This document shows, piece after piece, positions 52,197 to 61,163 of a stretch of 64,000 nt of DNA (position 1 is its first letter; each line of letters opens with the position of its first letter). The position numbers and the translations under genes were made by a program. This DNA is from an uncultured Clostridia bacterium (GTDB lineage: Bacteria > Bacillota > Clostridia > Oscillospirales > Acutalibacteraceae). The notes under the pieces are model-generated. The model made no database searches. It was not told where the DNA came from and was given only the letters and a program-made list of their open reading frames with translations. The stretch spans positions 1 to 64,000 of the forward strand of contig CALWPT010000042.1 in assembly GCA_944383495.1 (NCBI GenBank). The letters are read 5' to 3'.

Positions 52197-52304
52197 GCAA
52201 GTCCACTGCCCTTTCCCTGTTCAATCATTCTAATCATATGAGCCGAAAGCGGACAGTATTCGGCGGGCTGTCAGGAATTCAAAAACTGTTCACTTTTCAT
52301 TGGA

Positions 52305-53156
52305 TCAGCCCGCCAACGTGAGAAGATCCTCGGGCGGCATATCCGGATGCAGCGCGCAGTTGATGGAATGGGAAATCAGCCGCGCGGCATGCTCGATCAG
52401 CGTATCAATGTCTCGCGGCGTAACCATCATAGGTTCGCCTTGGGAAACGATATCTCGTCCCGCCAAGTCACTGGCCAGGGTCGCCGCGTCTACGACCGTG
52501 GGAACGCCGATGGAAATCACCGGAACACCTAAGACAGCCTCGCTGATCTCCTGACGATGGTTGCCCACCCCCGCCCCGGGCACAATGCCGGTGTTGGAGA
52601 TTTGAACGGTTTTGCCCAACCGCTCAATCCTCCGGGAGGCCAGGGCGTCCACCACGATCACGGCGGCGGGGCCGACTTTTTGAACAATTCCCGCGAGAAT
52701 CTCTCCGGTTTCTATCCCTGTCTGCCCCAAAACGCCGGGCGCGATTACGGCGGCGGGCCGAAGGCTTGACAGGCCAAGGGTTTGGGCGAAGTCCCCCGCG
52801 ATATGACGAGTGGCCAAAATGTAAGAAGCTGTTTTCGGCCCCAAAGCGTCGGGGGTGATCTGGGTATTGCCAAGGCCGCAGGTGAGGATCAGCCCCTCCC
52901 GAGGCAGAAGGCGCGATATTTCGTTTTTGATGCTTACCAGCACATCCTCGGAAAATGCCCCCAGCTCGTTTAGGGCCGGTAGTTCAATGGTAATATATTG
53001 CCCCGCCGGCTTCTGGAGGGCCTGAGCGCCCTCCTCCGTTTCGATTTCGATCCGGATGATGCGGGCGTCGCCAACGGTGATTTCATGACTCCTTACACCA
53101 GGAATTTCCTGCGGGTGCATTTCCCGGCGTTCCATGGCAAGATCGGTGCGGATCAA
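52305..53156 (-). CDS. gpr: GPR endopeptidase (germination protease)
   Basis: A 283-residue aspartic-type protease that degrades small acid-soluble spore proteins at germination. Family blocks are IPGVRSHE near the N-terminus (an autoprocessing region), LVVxxGLGN-type CGLGNTQITPDALGPK, ATRHIAGDF, APGVLGQTGIETGEI, VVDALASRR and GIVPGAGVGNHRQEIS. TTG 53156 has GAAGGGAG at good spacing; the ATG seven codons in is an alternative. It is divergent from rpsT, the same order as in many sporeformers. Confidence 0.95.
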   Translation of the reverse strand: MIRTDLAMERREMHPQEIPGVRSHEITVGDARIIRIEIETEEGAQALQKPAGQYITIELPALNELGAFSEDVLVSIKNEISRLLPREGLILTCGLGNTQITPDALGPKTASYILATRHIAGDFAQTLGLSSLRPAAVIAPGVLGQTGIETGEILAGIVQKVGPAAVIVVDALASRRIERLGKTVQISNTGIVPGAGVGNHRQEISEAVLGVPVISIGVPTVVDAATLASDLAGRDIVSQGEPMMVTPRDIDTLIEHAARLISHSINCALHPDMPPEDLLTLAG

Positions 53157-53226
53157 GCGCGTTCATCTCCCTTCCGCTTTATTATCTGTATAGAGGAAAA
53201 AACTATGCCGGAAAAGGAAAAAAAAC

Positions 53227-53255
53227 TTGCAATTCTATGAAAAGGATGATAATAT
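53227..53255 (+). promoter_or_regulatory. Promoter of rpsT
   Basis: -35 TTGCAA (53227-53232), a 17-base spacer and -10 TAATAT (53250-53255), about 40 bases before ATG 53294. Confidence 0.65.
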
Positions 53256-53293
53256 ATATCGTACGAGTTGTAATGAGAGAAGGAGGTGTTTGC

Positions 53294-53557
53294 ATGCCGA
53301 ACATCAAATCTGCCAAAAAGCGCGTGAAAGTCATTGCTGTGAAAACGCAGCGTAACAAGGCGTATACATCTTCCCTGCGGACTGCGATTAAAAAAGCTGA
53401 CCAGGCTCTGGCCAATTCTGCTGATAATAAAGCAGAAGTAGTCGCCGCCGCTGTTAAAAAGATTGATCAGGCCGTTACCAAGGGTATCCTTCACAAAAAC
53501 ACCGCCGCGCGGAAAAAGTCCTCCTTGGCGCTGCGCTTGAACAAATCAAACGCGTAA
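53294..53557 (+). CDS. rpsT: 30S ribosomal protein S20
   Basis: An 87-residue, strongly basic helical protein: MPNIKSAKKRVKVIAVKTQRN at the start, then SSLRTAIKKADQAL, and KGILHKNTAARKKSSLALRLNK at the end, all S20 hallmarks. It binds 16S rRNA early in 30S assembly. ATG 53294 follows AAGGAGGTG; the in-frame extension to 53237 covers the promoter and is rejected. Confidence 0.97.
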   Translation: MPNIKSAKKRVKVIAVKTQRNKAYTSSLRTAIKKADQALANSADNKAEVVAAAVKKIDQAVTKGILHKNTAARKKSSLALRLNKSNA

Positions 53558-53652
53558 GCTTTTAAAGAAACGGTGGGGCCCATGGAAGCCGCCCTTTAAA
53601 CAGGATTTGTGTTAATTGAAAGGGCCCTTGCTAGCCAAAAGGAAAGGCAAAT

Positions 53653-53697
53653 AAAAACAGGCGCTAGGTTCCGGAAGGAACGCGCCTGTTTTTATTT
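53653..53697. terminator. Terminator after rpsT, probably shared with the convergent glycosyltransferase operon
   Basis: AAAAACAGGCGC (53653-53664) and GCGCCTGTTTTT (53682-53693), with an inner GTTCC/GGAAC pair. The A-run and T-run on the two sides allow bidirectional use. Confidence 0.8.
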
Positions 53698-53800
53698 ATC
53701 TGCAAAGCTTTCAGCAATTGAGGGATAACGGAAAGGCTTGGAGAACTTCTAAGACTGTGCAGCAGTTTCCAATGTAAGGCTATGCCCTGGCCCGGTTAAG

Positions 53801-54859
53801 CTATGCCTTGCGTTTAAAGACCCAGTGCTTTTGAATATAAAAGCTGATAAACACGAGCAGCGCCTCGGTCAAAATTTTGCTGACCGCCAGGGGAATGCCG
53901 ATCATATTGGTAAGAAGCTCCATCAAAAAGTAATTCACAACAATCATACCGGCAACCAAAGTATAATACCGCGCCACTTCATGGCTGGTTTTCCGCTTTC
54001 GTTTATTGCCCCCGAAAACAATGGAACGGTTGATCAAAAAGTTGCACAAAGAACTGACAATTCTCGCGCCGACAACTGAAATCAGCATTTGAAGCTGATG
54101 GCCCGACCACGCGGGATAAACCCACTCGATCACCTGGTGGATTACCATCAGCATGATAAAGTCAATCACGCCGCTGGCGATACCGCTGAAGCAGTAGGTG
54201 AGGATGGGCTTATAGACCTTAACGGAATCCCGAAAGGTCTGAAAATGAGACCCGGCATTTCGATTAATGTAAATTGTGTCAATCGGGAGTTGGTAAAAGG
54301 AATAGCCCGCTTGGTTGGCCTCCAGCAGCATATTCATTTCATAATCGTACCGGTCGCCCTTAAGATCCACCAGCCATTGAAACATCGTGGCGGACATCCC
54401 CCGCAGACCGGTCTGCGTATCCCTGATGTTCTGGCCGCTGGCTATGCGGTATGCCGCCCGGGTGAGAGTGTTCCCCATAAGACTTCGCAGAGGCATTTTC
54501 CCGGCAAATTCCCGAATACCCAGAATAATCTTATCCGGATAGTCCAAAATGGCTTGCGCGATGGCCAAGATATCCTTGACGCTATGCTGTCCGTCGCAAT
54601 CGGCGGTAACAGCGCCCTCCATTTCCCGGCCGTCCAGCAGATACGCAAACCCCGTTTTCAGCGCCGCGCCCTTGCCCCGGTTGCTTTCATGCCGGAGCAG
54701 AACGCAGCCCAGCGCTTCCGCTTCGGTGAAAACAGGATCGCAAGCCGGATCGCTGCCGTCGTCGACAACAACAATGGAATAGTCGCAAGCGTTTTTCAAT
54801 TCTTTAATTAGATCAATCATATTGCCATCCGGCTGATAGGCGGGGATGAGAATTGTCAT
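53801..54859 (-). CDS. Fusion of family 2 glycosyltransferase and GtrA-like membrane domain
   Basis: A 352-residue protein. Residues 1-215 are a GT-A fold transferase of the dolichyl-phosphate-mannose-synthase type (TILIPAYQPDGNM, VVVDDGSD, RGKGAALKTGFAY, TADCDGQH, QTGLRGMS). Residues about 220-350 are a GtrA domain with four helices (ISVVGARIVSSLCNFLINRSIVF). It probably attaches a sugar to undecaprenyl phosphate and flips it. ATG 54859 has AAAGGA 11 bases upstream; GTG 54868 is the alternative. It lies 22 bases after the dehydratase-like gene, so it is apparently in the same operon. Confidence 0.85.
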   Translation of the reverse strand: MTILIPAYQPDGNMIDLIKELKNACDYSIVVVDDGSDPACDPVFTEAEALGCVLLRHESNRGKGAALKTGFAYLLDGREMEGAVTADCDGQHSVKDILAIAQAILDYPDKIILGIREFAGKMPLRSLMGNTLTRAAYRIASGQNIRDTQTGLRGMSATMFQWLVDLKGDRYDYEMNMLLEANQAGYSFYQLPIDTIYINRNAGSHFQTFRDSVKVYKPILTYCFSGIASGVIDFIMLMVIHQVIEWVYPAWSGHQLQMLISVVGARIVSSLCNFLINRSIVFGGNKRKRKTSHEVARYYTLVAGMIVVNYFLMELLTNMIGIPLAVSKILTEALLVFISFYIQKHWVFKRKA

Positions 54860-54881
54860 CAGCTTCACAATCCTTTGCCAT

Positions 54882-56174
54882 TTATGCTTTAACAGGCATT
54901 TTTTTCGCTGTTTTTTCCGCAGCGCTTTTTTGTTTCTCCCGAGCGATGGAAAGCATCAGCTTAATGCGGTTTTCCTGATTAATTTTGGTGGCTCCCGGAT
55001 CATAGTCGATTGCTACAATATTGGCTTGGGGATTTCTTTCCCTGATGGCGCGGATCATGCCCTTGCCGACAATATGATTGGGCAAGCATCCAAAGGGCTG
55101 GGCGCAAACGATGTTTTTCACGCCGGAATGAATCAGTTCCAGCATCTCACCAGTCAAAAGCCAGCCTTCCCCCATTTTATTGCCCTCATTGAGGTATTCG
55201 CCGGCCAGCTTTTTCGTGTCCTCAAAGTAAGCGGGCGGCCGGAACCGGGGATAGCGCTTGACCGCGCGGATCATTTGTTTTTGCACATGAATAAAAAAGC
55301 GCTTCATCAAATAGGATAGCATACCCTTACCGTATTTTATGCCGAAATTTCTGGAATCAACAATATGATGATCGCTCATAAAGATAATAAAGTCCAAAAG
55401 GCCGGGGATGACCACCTCGCAGCCCTCCCGGCGGAGAAATTCCTCCAGGTTGTTGTTGCCCAGAGGCGAATATTTGATATAAATTTCTCCGACAATTCCA
55501 ACCAGCGTTTTATCACGCTGCACGGTTTCAATTTGATTGAAATCCTCGCAGATGGCCGCCATGGTCTTTTTCATATGAAAGATGGACATGGAAGTTTGCA
55601 GCAGCTTATCGTTCCACGCCATAATCAGCGCGTCGGTTTCCCCTTCGTTTTTCTCATAGGGACGCAGTTGGTTGCCTAAATTCATCAGCAGGTCGGCATA
55701 GATAACGGCAGTGATCATGCTGGTGGCGAGGCTGAAATTCAGCCTAAAGCCCGGATTGTGTTCCATGCCGGTAAGATTAAAGGAAATCACCGGAATATAA
55801 TCCATTCCGTTGTTTTTCAGCGCCTTGCGCAGCAGATGAATATAGTTGGAGGCCCGGCATCCGCCGCCGGTTTGGGTGATCATCAGCGCCACCTTATGAG
55901 GATCGTAGCCGCCGTTTTTAATGGCATCCAGCATCTGGCCAATGACCAAAAGCGCGGGATAGCAGGTGTCGTTGTGCACGTTTTGCAGCCCCTCGTTGAC
56001 AATGCCGGAATGGGTGCTGGTCAGCAGCTTGCAGTGGTATCCCGCCTGATTGAGAACTCTTTCCAGCAGCGTCATGTGCACCGGCAGCATCATGGGAATA
56101 AAAATGGTATATTCCTCCCGCATTTCCTTGGTAAAAAGTAGGCGGCCGTTCTTGTCGTATTCCAGTTTGGCCAT
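54882..56174 (-). CDS. 2-hydroxyacyl-CoA dehydratase-like (HgdB/DUF2229-associated) protein
   Basis: A 430-residue protein. Conserved cysteines occur in NDTCYPALLVIGQML, QTGGGCRASNY and AQPFGCLPNHIVGKG, the pattern of the C-terminal part of large activase/dehydratase fusions, related to the D-component of 2-hydroxyglutaryl-CoA dehydratase. In many clostridia this segment is joined to the activase; here it is a separate gene 32 bases downstream of the activase gene. It probably carries an Fe-S cluster and receives low-potential electrons. The reaction is unknown, and no CoA-transferase or acyl-CoA gene is near. Confidence 0.75.
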   Translation of the reverse strand: MAKLEYDKNGRLLFTKEMREEYTIFIPMMLPVHMTLLERVLNQAGYHCKLLTSTHSGIVNEGLQNVHNDTCYPALLVIGQMLDAIKNGGYDPHKVALMITQTGGGCRASNYIHLLRKALKNNGMDYIPVISFNLTGMEHNPGFRLNFSLATSMITAVIYADLLMNLGNQLRPYEKNEGETDALIMAWNDKLLQTSMSIFHMKKTMAAICEDFNQIETVQRDKTLVGIVGEIYIKYSPLGNNNLEEFLRREGCEVVIPGLLDFIIFMSDHHIVDSRNFGIKYGKGMLSYLMKRFFIHVQKQMIRAVKRYPRFRPPAYFEDTKKLAGEYLNEGNKMGEGWLLTGEMLELIHSGVKNIVCAQPFGCLPNHIVGKGMIRAIRERNPQANIVAIDYDPGATKINQENRIKLMLSIAREKQKSAAEKTAKKMPVKA

Positions 56175-56206
56175 TGGGTCTTTCGCTCCTTATATCGGTT
56201 GGGAAA

Positions 56207-59131
56207 TCACCGAACGTCTTTTGTGGCTTCGATTAGGCTCCTCAGCCGGATCTTAGCAGCGCCCAGATTGGTGATCTCATCTATTTTAATCTGCGTGTAG
56301 ATTTTCCCGCCCTGCTCCAAAATGTCCTTGACCTCGTCGGTGGTAATGGCGTCCAGCCCGCAGCCAAAGGATACCAGCTGCACCAGATTCATGTTCTTGT
56401 GTTCACAGACAAACCGCGCCGCATGGTACAGGCGGGAATGATAGGTCCACTGATTCAGGACATTGACCTTTGCCTGGGGAGCCGGCGGGATGCAGTCTTC
56501 ACTGATGACAACCAGCCCTAAAGACGTCAACAGGGTATCCATACCGTGATTGATTTCCCCGTCAGCATGGTAGGGCCTGCCGGCCAGCACAATGACGTCC
56601 CGGCCGTTTTCCTTCGCAAACGCTATGGCCTTTTCGCCATAATCATACACCGATTGTTGATAGGCTGCTAGCTCCGCATACCCATTGTCAATACCGGCGC
56701 GGGCGGACTTTTTATCAATCCCGAAGGTTTCCCCCAGCCATTGAATAAACCGGGGCGTGAAGGCCTTGCGGGCGTGGGGAGCCACGTAAGGGTTTAAATA
56801 CCGAATTTCCTTCAGCCGGGTGACGTTCGCCTGGATCAGCTCAGGATAAAAGGCCACAACCGGACAGTTATAATGATTGTCGCCCTGCTTTTCGTCAAAA
56901 TTATACGGCATACAGGGATAGAAAACCGTGTCCACGCCCTGATCCAAAAGCTGTTCAATATGCCCGTGCATCAGCTTGGCGGGATAGCAGACCGTATCAG
57001 ACGGAATGGTATGCTGGCCCGCAACGTACAGCCCGCGGGAGGACGGGCCGGAAACCACGACCTCGAATCCCAGGGAATCGAAAATCGTGAACCAGAAGGG
57101 AAGCAGCTCATATAGGTTCAGCCCCATGGGCAGGCCGATCTTCCCCCGTGTTCCGCCCTTGCTGCGATAAGAAGCAAGCCGCTCCTGTTTAAACTGATAA
57201 GCGTTGGGCAAATTAAGGGCCTTTTTCCCCAGCGGCTTGTCACATCGGTTTCCGGAAATGTATTTTTCAGGACCGCCAAAGGTGTTGATGGTTAGCTTGC
57301 AGCGGTTGGTACAGCCCTTGCACTCACTCATGACCGCCTTGTGGACAAAGACCTCCAGCTCTTGCGGGCCAATCAGGGTAGAGGCTTCAGGACGCTTGTG
57401 GCAGGCGTACAGCGCCGCACCGTAGGCCCCCATGAGTCCGGCTATGGCGGGGCGGGTGACATTCCGGCCAATTTCCAACTCAAAGGCCCGCAAAATGGCG
57501 TCGTTCAAAAATGTGCCGCCCTGCACCACGATGTTTTTACCCAGCTCGTCGGGATGATGGGCGCGTATGACCTTATATACCGCGTTTTTCACCACGCTGA
57601 TGCTCAGTCCCGCGGATATATCGTCGATCCCCGCGCCGTCCTTTTGGGCCTGCTTCACGCTGGAGTTCATGAACACTGTGCAGCGGGAGCCGAGATTGAC
57701 GGGATGCTTGGCCTGCAAGCCCAGCGCGGCGAACTCGGCCACCGGGTATCCCAACGCCACCGCAAAGGCTTCGATAAAGGATCCGCATCCCGAGGAGCAG
57801 GCTTCGTTCAAAAGAATGGAATCGACGACGCCGTTTTTCAGCTTGAAGCATTTCATGTCCTGCCCGCCGATATCCATGATGAAATCCACATTGGGCTCGA
57901 AATGCCGCGCCGCATAGTAATGGGCCACGGTTTCCACAATCCCAAAATCCATGTGGAAAGCGTTTTTTAAAAGCTCCTCGCCATAGCCCGTGACAGCGGA
58001 GCCCTTGATGATGATCCGATCACCGAACCTCTCATAAAGCAGCTTCAGTTGCTCCCGGATCACCGTCAGCGGATCGCCGTTGTTGGAAGTATAATACGTG
58101 TAAAGCAGCTTGCCATCTGGTGTAATAAGGGCGCACTTTGTCGTAGTGGAACCCGCATCCACGCCCAAGAACGCCTCGCCGCGGTAGTCGTCCATGTTCA
58201 CCTGCTCCACACTGTGGCAAGCGTGCCGGGCCTTGAATTCCTCATATTCTTCGTCGTTTTGAAAGAGGGGAGGGAGGGTATCTACCTGATTGATATTGGC
58301 CTTGGTTTCCGTCAGCCTTTTGTAGACGGAATCAAAGTCCGTAACGTCGCCCTTTTTTCCTTCCAGCGCTGCGCCCATAGCAACGTAATATTCCGCGTTA
58401 TCCGGGAACACGGCATGGTCTTTATCCAGCTTTAAGGTCTCCACAAACCGCTGCCGCAGTCCCAGCAGAAAGGTGAGGGGGCCGCCCAAGAAAGCCACCT
58501 TTCCCTTGATTTCCCGGCCCTGCGCCAGGCCCGCAATGGTTTGGTTCACAATAGCCTGGTAAATGCTGGCTGCCACATCCGATTTATTAGCCCCCTGGTT
58601 CAAAAGCGGCTGAATATCAGACTTGGCAAACACGCCGCACCGGGACGCAATATTGTATATCTGCGTGTGCTGAAAGCTCAGGGAATCCAGCTCTGTCACT
58701 GAAAGGTTCAAAAGCGAAGCCATTTGGTCGATAAACGCGCCGGTGCCGCCCGCGCAGCTGCCGTTCATGCGCTCCTCGGTGCCTCCGGTAAGGAAAAGGA
58801 TCTTAGCGTCCTCACCGCCCAGCTCCACCACCGCGTCGATCCCGGACAACAGGGTGTCCACCGCCGTTTTGGTCGCGAACACCTCCTGCGCGAAGGGGAT
58901 GCCGGTCATTTCCGCCACGGAAAGTCCCGCCGACCCGGAAAACGCCACCGTTACCGGATGGGATCCCACGGCTTCCTTTGCTTCCAACAGCATGTCAGCC
59001 GCCAGCTCGCGTGCCCGGGAATGATGGCGTTGGTATTTTTTAAATAACAAATGGAGCGCCTCGTCCATCACAACAACCTTGACGGTTGTGGAACCGATGT
59101 CGATGCCGATATGGTAAAGCTCTGCCGTCAT
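56207..59131 (-). CDS. Giant 2-hydroxyacyl-CoA dehydratase activase (double BadF/HgdC ATPase plus DUF2229)
   Basis: A 974-residue protein. Two ASKHA ATPase modules occur in tandem: one begins YHIGIDIGSTTVKVVVMDE and carries GGTGAFIDQMA; the second begins FLGVDAGSTTTKCALI and carries EACSSGCGSFIEAFA, the usual Fe-S-ligand region. Then come a CKGCTNRCKLTI cysteine motif and a DUF2229 domain (KIGLPMGLNLYELLPFW, YPAKLMHGHIEQLLDQG, PYHADGEINHG). HgdC-type activases use ATP to push an electron onto a dehydratase partner. ATG 59131 is preferred over TTG 59161. A near-consensus promoter lies upstream. Confidence 0.85.
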   Translation of the reverse strand: MTAELYHIGIDIGSTTVKVVVMDEALHLLFKKYQRHHSRARELAADMLLEAKEAVGSHPVTVAFSGSAGLSVAEMTGIPFAQEVFATKTAVDTLLSGIDAVVELGGEDAKILFLTGGTEERMNGSCAGGTGAFIDQMASLLNLSVTELDSLSFQHTQIYNIASRCGVFAKSDIQPLLNQGANKSDVAASIYQAIVNQTIAGLAQGREIKGKVAFLGGPLTFLLGLRQRFVETLKLDKDHAVFPDNAEYYVAMGAALEGKKGDVTDFDSVYKRLTETKANINQVDTLPPLFQNDEEYEEFKARHACHSVEQVNMDDYRGEAFLGVDAGSTTTKCALITPDGKLLYTYYTSNNGDPLTVIREQLKLLYERFGDRIIIKGSAVTGYGEELLKNAFHMDFGIVETVAHYYAARHFEPNVDFIMDIGGQDMKCFKLKNGVVDSILLNEACSSGCGSFIEAFAVALGYPVAEFAALGLQAKHPVNLGSRCTVFMNSSVKQAQKDGAGIDDISAGLSISVVKNAVYKVIRAHHPDELGKNIVVQGGTFLNDAILRAFELEIGRNVTRPAIAGLMGAYGAALYACHKRPEASTLIGPQELEVFVHKAVMSECKGCTNRCKLTINTFGGPEKYISGNRCDKPLGKKALNLPNAYQFKQERLASYRSKGGTRGKIGLPMGLNLYELLPFWFTIFDSLGFEVVVSGPSSRGLYVAGQHTIPSDTVCYPAKLMHGHIEQLLDQGVDTVFYPCMPYNFDEKQGDNHYNCPVVAFYPELIQANVTRLKEIRYLNPYVAPHARKAFTPRFIQWLGETFGIDKKSARAGIDNGYAELAAYQQSVYDYGEKAIAFAKENGRDVIVLAGRPYHADGEINHGMDTLLTSLGLVVISEDCIPPAPQAKVNVLNQWTYHSRLYHAARFVCEHKNMNLVQLVSFGCGLDAITTDEVKDILEQGGKIYTQIKIDEITNLGAAKIRLRSLIEATKDVR

Positions 59132-59217
59132 TCTCTCACTTCTTTGATAAAATTCGATCAAAAGCGCCCATTTCAGCGCTTTGGAGAATGCTGCCGCATC
59201 CTGTCCAATTGCAAGCT

Positions 59218-59247
59218 ATTATACCATATTTAGTACAATAATGTCAA
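59218..59247 (-). promoter_or_regulatory. Strong promoter of the activase operon
   Basis: On the minus strand, TTGACA (complement of 59242-59247), 18 bases, TATAAT (complement of 59218-59223). Both hexamers are perfect; the leader to the activase ATG is about 80 bases. Confidence 0.8.
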
Positions 59248-59250
59248 TTT

Positions 59251-59281
59251 AAAAAAGCAGGGAATAGCTCCCTGCTTTTTT
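59251..59281 (-). terminator. Terminator of the ABC exporter operon
   Basis: AAAAAAGCAGGGA (59251-59263) and TCCCTGCTTTTTT (59269-59281), directly after the second ABC gene and just before the activase promoter. Confidence 0.88.
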
Positions 59282-59297
59282 CCATCCCTGCCCAGCC

Positions 59298-61163
59298 TTA
59301 GGCGCTTTGCTCCCCTTCGAATTGGCTGTTGTAAAGGCTTGCGTAAAATCCGTTTCTTTCCAGCAGCTCCTGATGCGTTCCTTGCTCCACAATGTCCCCG
59401 TCTTTCATGACTAAAATCAGATCCGCGTCCCGAATGGTAGACAGCCGGTGGGCGATGACAAAGCTGGTGCGCCCTTTCATCAGATTCTGCATGGCCTTCT
59501 GGATAAGAACCTCCGTGCGGGTGTCCACCGAACTGGTTGCCTCGTCCAAAATCAAAATTTCCGGGTCGGCTAAGATCGCCCGCGCGATGGTGAGCAGTTG
59601 CTTTTGTCCCTGGGACACATTGGAGGCTTCCTCGTTCAATACCATATCATACCCATCGGGCAGGGTGCGCACAAAGTGGTCTACATGAGCGGCCTTGGCA
59701 GCGGCGACAACCTCTTCATCGGTCGCGTCCAGCCGGCCGTACCGAATGTTATCCCGGATTGTGCCGTTGTAAAGCCAGGTATCCTGGAGCACCATCCCGA
59801 ACATGGAGCGCAGGTCATGGCGGGTGTAATCCTTAATGTCTGTCCCATTTACTAGTATAGTACCGCTGTTGATATCGTAGAACCGCATCAGCAATTTTAC
59901 AACGGTTGTTTTTCCCGCGCCGGTGGGACCGACAATGGCAATCTGCTGCCCCGGCTTAATTGCGGCGGAAAAATCATGAATGATAATTTTATCCGGGAGA
60001 TACCCGAAGCGTACATGCTGAAACTCCACGCTGCCGCCTGTGGTGACGGGGGCGGGGCGCTCAGGGTCGGCGGACTCCTCCTCTTCGTCCAAAAACTCAA
60101 AAACACGCTCTGCGGCCGCCGCCGTTTGCTGAAGCACGTTGGAAATATTGGCAATCTGCGTGATCGGCTGGGTGAAGGAACGCACATACTGCACAAAAGC
60201 CTGAATGTCGCCCACCTGGATTTGGCCGTTGACCGTCAGATATCCGCCTAAAATACAAATGCACACATATCCCAAATTGCCGATAAAATTCATGACAGGC
60301 ATCATTAGCCCAGACAAAAACTGGGATTTCCAGCCCGAAGCATATAACTGGTCGTTATATTGGTTGAATGCCCTGACCGATGCATCCTCCCGGTTAAAGG
60401 CCTTGATGACGGTGTGCCCGCCGTACATCTCCTCCACATGCCCGTTTAAAAAGCCCAGGTACTTTTGCTGCCGGACGAAATGCTTTTGGCTGCGTTTTAC
60501 GATAAACAGCATAAAGACAGTGGAAAGAGGGATCATGCAAATGGCTACCAGTGTCATTTTCCAGCTGATGGAAAACATCATGACGGTAATGCCGATTAAA
60601 GTTGTTGCAGAGGTGATGATCTGAGTGAGGCTGGAGTTAAGAGATTGGCTGATGGCGTCAACGTCGTTGGTAATGCGGGACAGCACGTCGCCATGACTGG
60701 TGCTGTCAAAGTACCGCAGCGGCAGGCGGTTAATCTTTTCCGAAATTTCCTTTCGGAACCGGTAGGTGACCTTCATGGAAACCCTTGTCATGATCAGTCC
60801 CTGCACGGCGCTGAATAATGCGGACGCTACATACAGGCCAATGAGCCATAGAATGATCATGCCAATATAGCCGAAATCAATTCCTTGCCCCGTCCCCATG
60901 ATCTGCGCCATAACGCCCTCAAACAGCTTGGTGGTGGCTTTTCCTAATATTTTGGGGCCGACGATGGAGAAAATCGTGGACGCAACGGCAAACAGCAAAA
61001 CAACGATAATCGCCGCATGGTACCTGGACAGATATTTCAGCAGCTTTTTGATTGTGCCTTTAAAGTCTTTTGCCTTTTCGCCGGGCATCATACGGCCGCC
61101 GGGACCGCCCATCGGGCCTCTGGGACGGTGGGGTCCACGGGGAGGTCTTGTGTTATGCTCCAT
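59298..61163 (-). CDS. ABC exporter half-transporter with canonical ATPase site
   Basis: A 621-residue protein: a flexible Arg/Pro/Gly-rich N-terminus (RPPRGPHRPRGPMGGPGGRM), six transmembrane helices, then a nucleotide-binding domain with Walker A GPTGAGKTTVV, signature NVSQGQKQLL, Walker B ILILDEATSSVD and switch His in IAHRLS. It forms a heterodimer with the product of the preceding gene, whose stop overlaps this ATG (TAATG). A drug, lipid or peptide exporter is likely; the substrate is unknown. Confidence 0.9.
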   Translation of the reverse strand: MEHNTRPPRGPHRPRGPMGGPGGRMMPGEKAKDFKGTIKKLLKYLSRYHAAIIVVLLFAVASTIFSIVGPKILGKATTKLFEGVMAQIMGTGQGIDFGYIGMIILWLIGLYVASALFSAVQGLIMTRVSMKVTYRFRKEISEKINRLPLRYFDSTSHGDVLSRITNDVDAISQSLNSSLTQIITSATTLIGITVMMFSISWKMTLVAICMIPLSTVFMLFIVKRSQKHFVRQQKYLGFLNGHVEEMYGGHTVIKAFNREDASVRAFNQYNDQLYASGWKSQFLSGLMMPVMNFIGNLGYVCICILGGYLTVNGQIQVGDIQAFVQYVRSFTQPITQIANISNVLQQTAAAAERVFEFLDEEEESADPERPAPVTTGGSVEFQHVRFGYLPDKIIIHDFSAAIKPGQQIAIVGPTGAGKTTVVKLLMRFYDINSGTILVNGTDIKDYTRHDLRSMFGMVLQDTWLYNGTIRDNIRYGRLDATDEEVVAAAKAAHVDHFVRTLPDGYDMVLNEEASNVSQGQKQLLTIARAILADPEILILDEATSSVDTRTEVLIQKAMQNLMKGRTSFVIAHRLSTIRDADLILVMKDGDIVEQGTHQELLERNGFYASLYNSQFEGEQSA

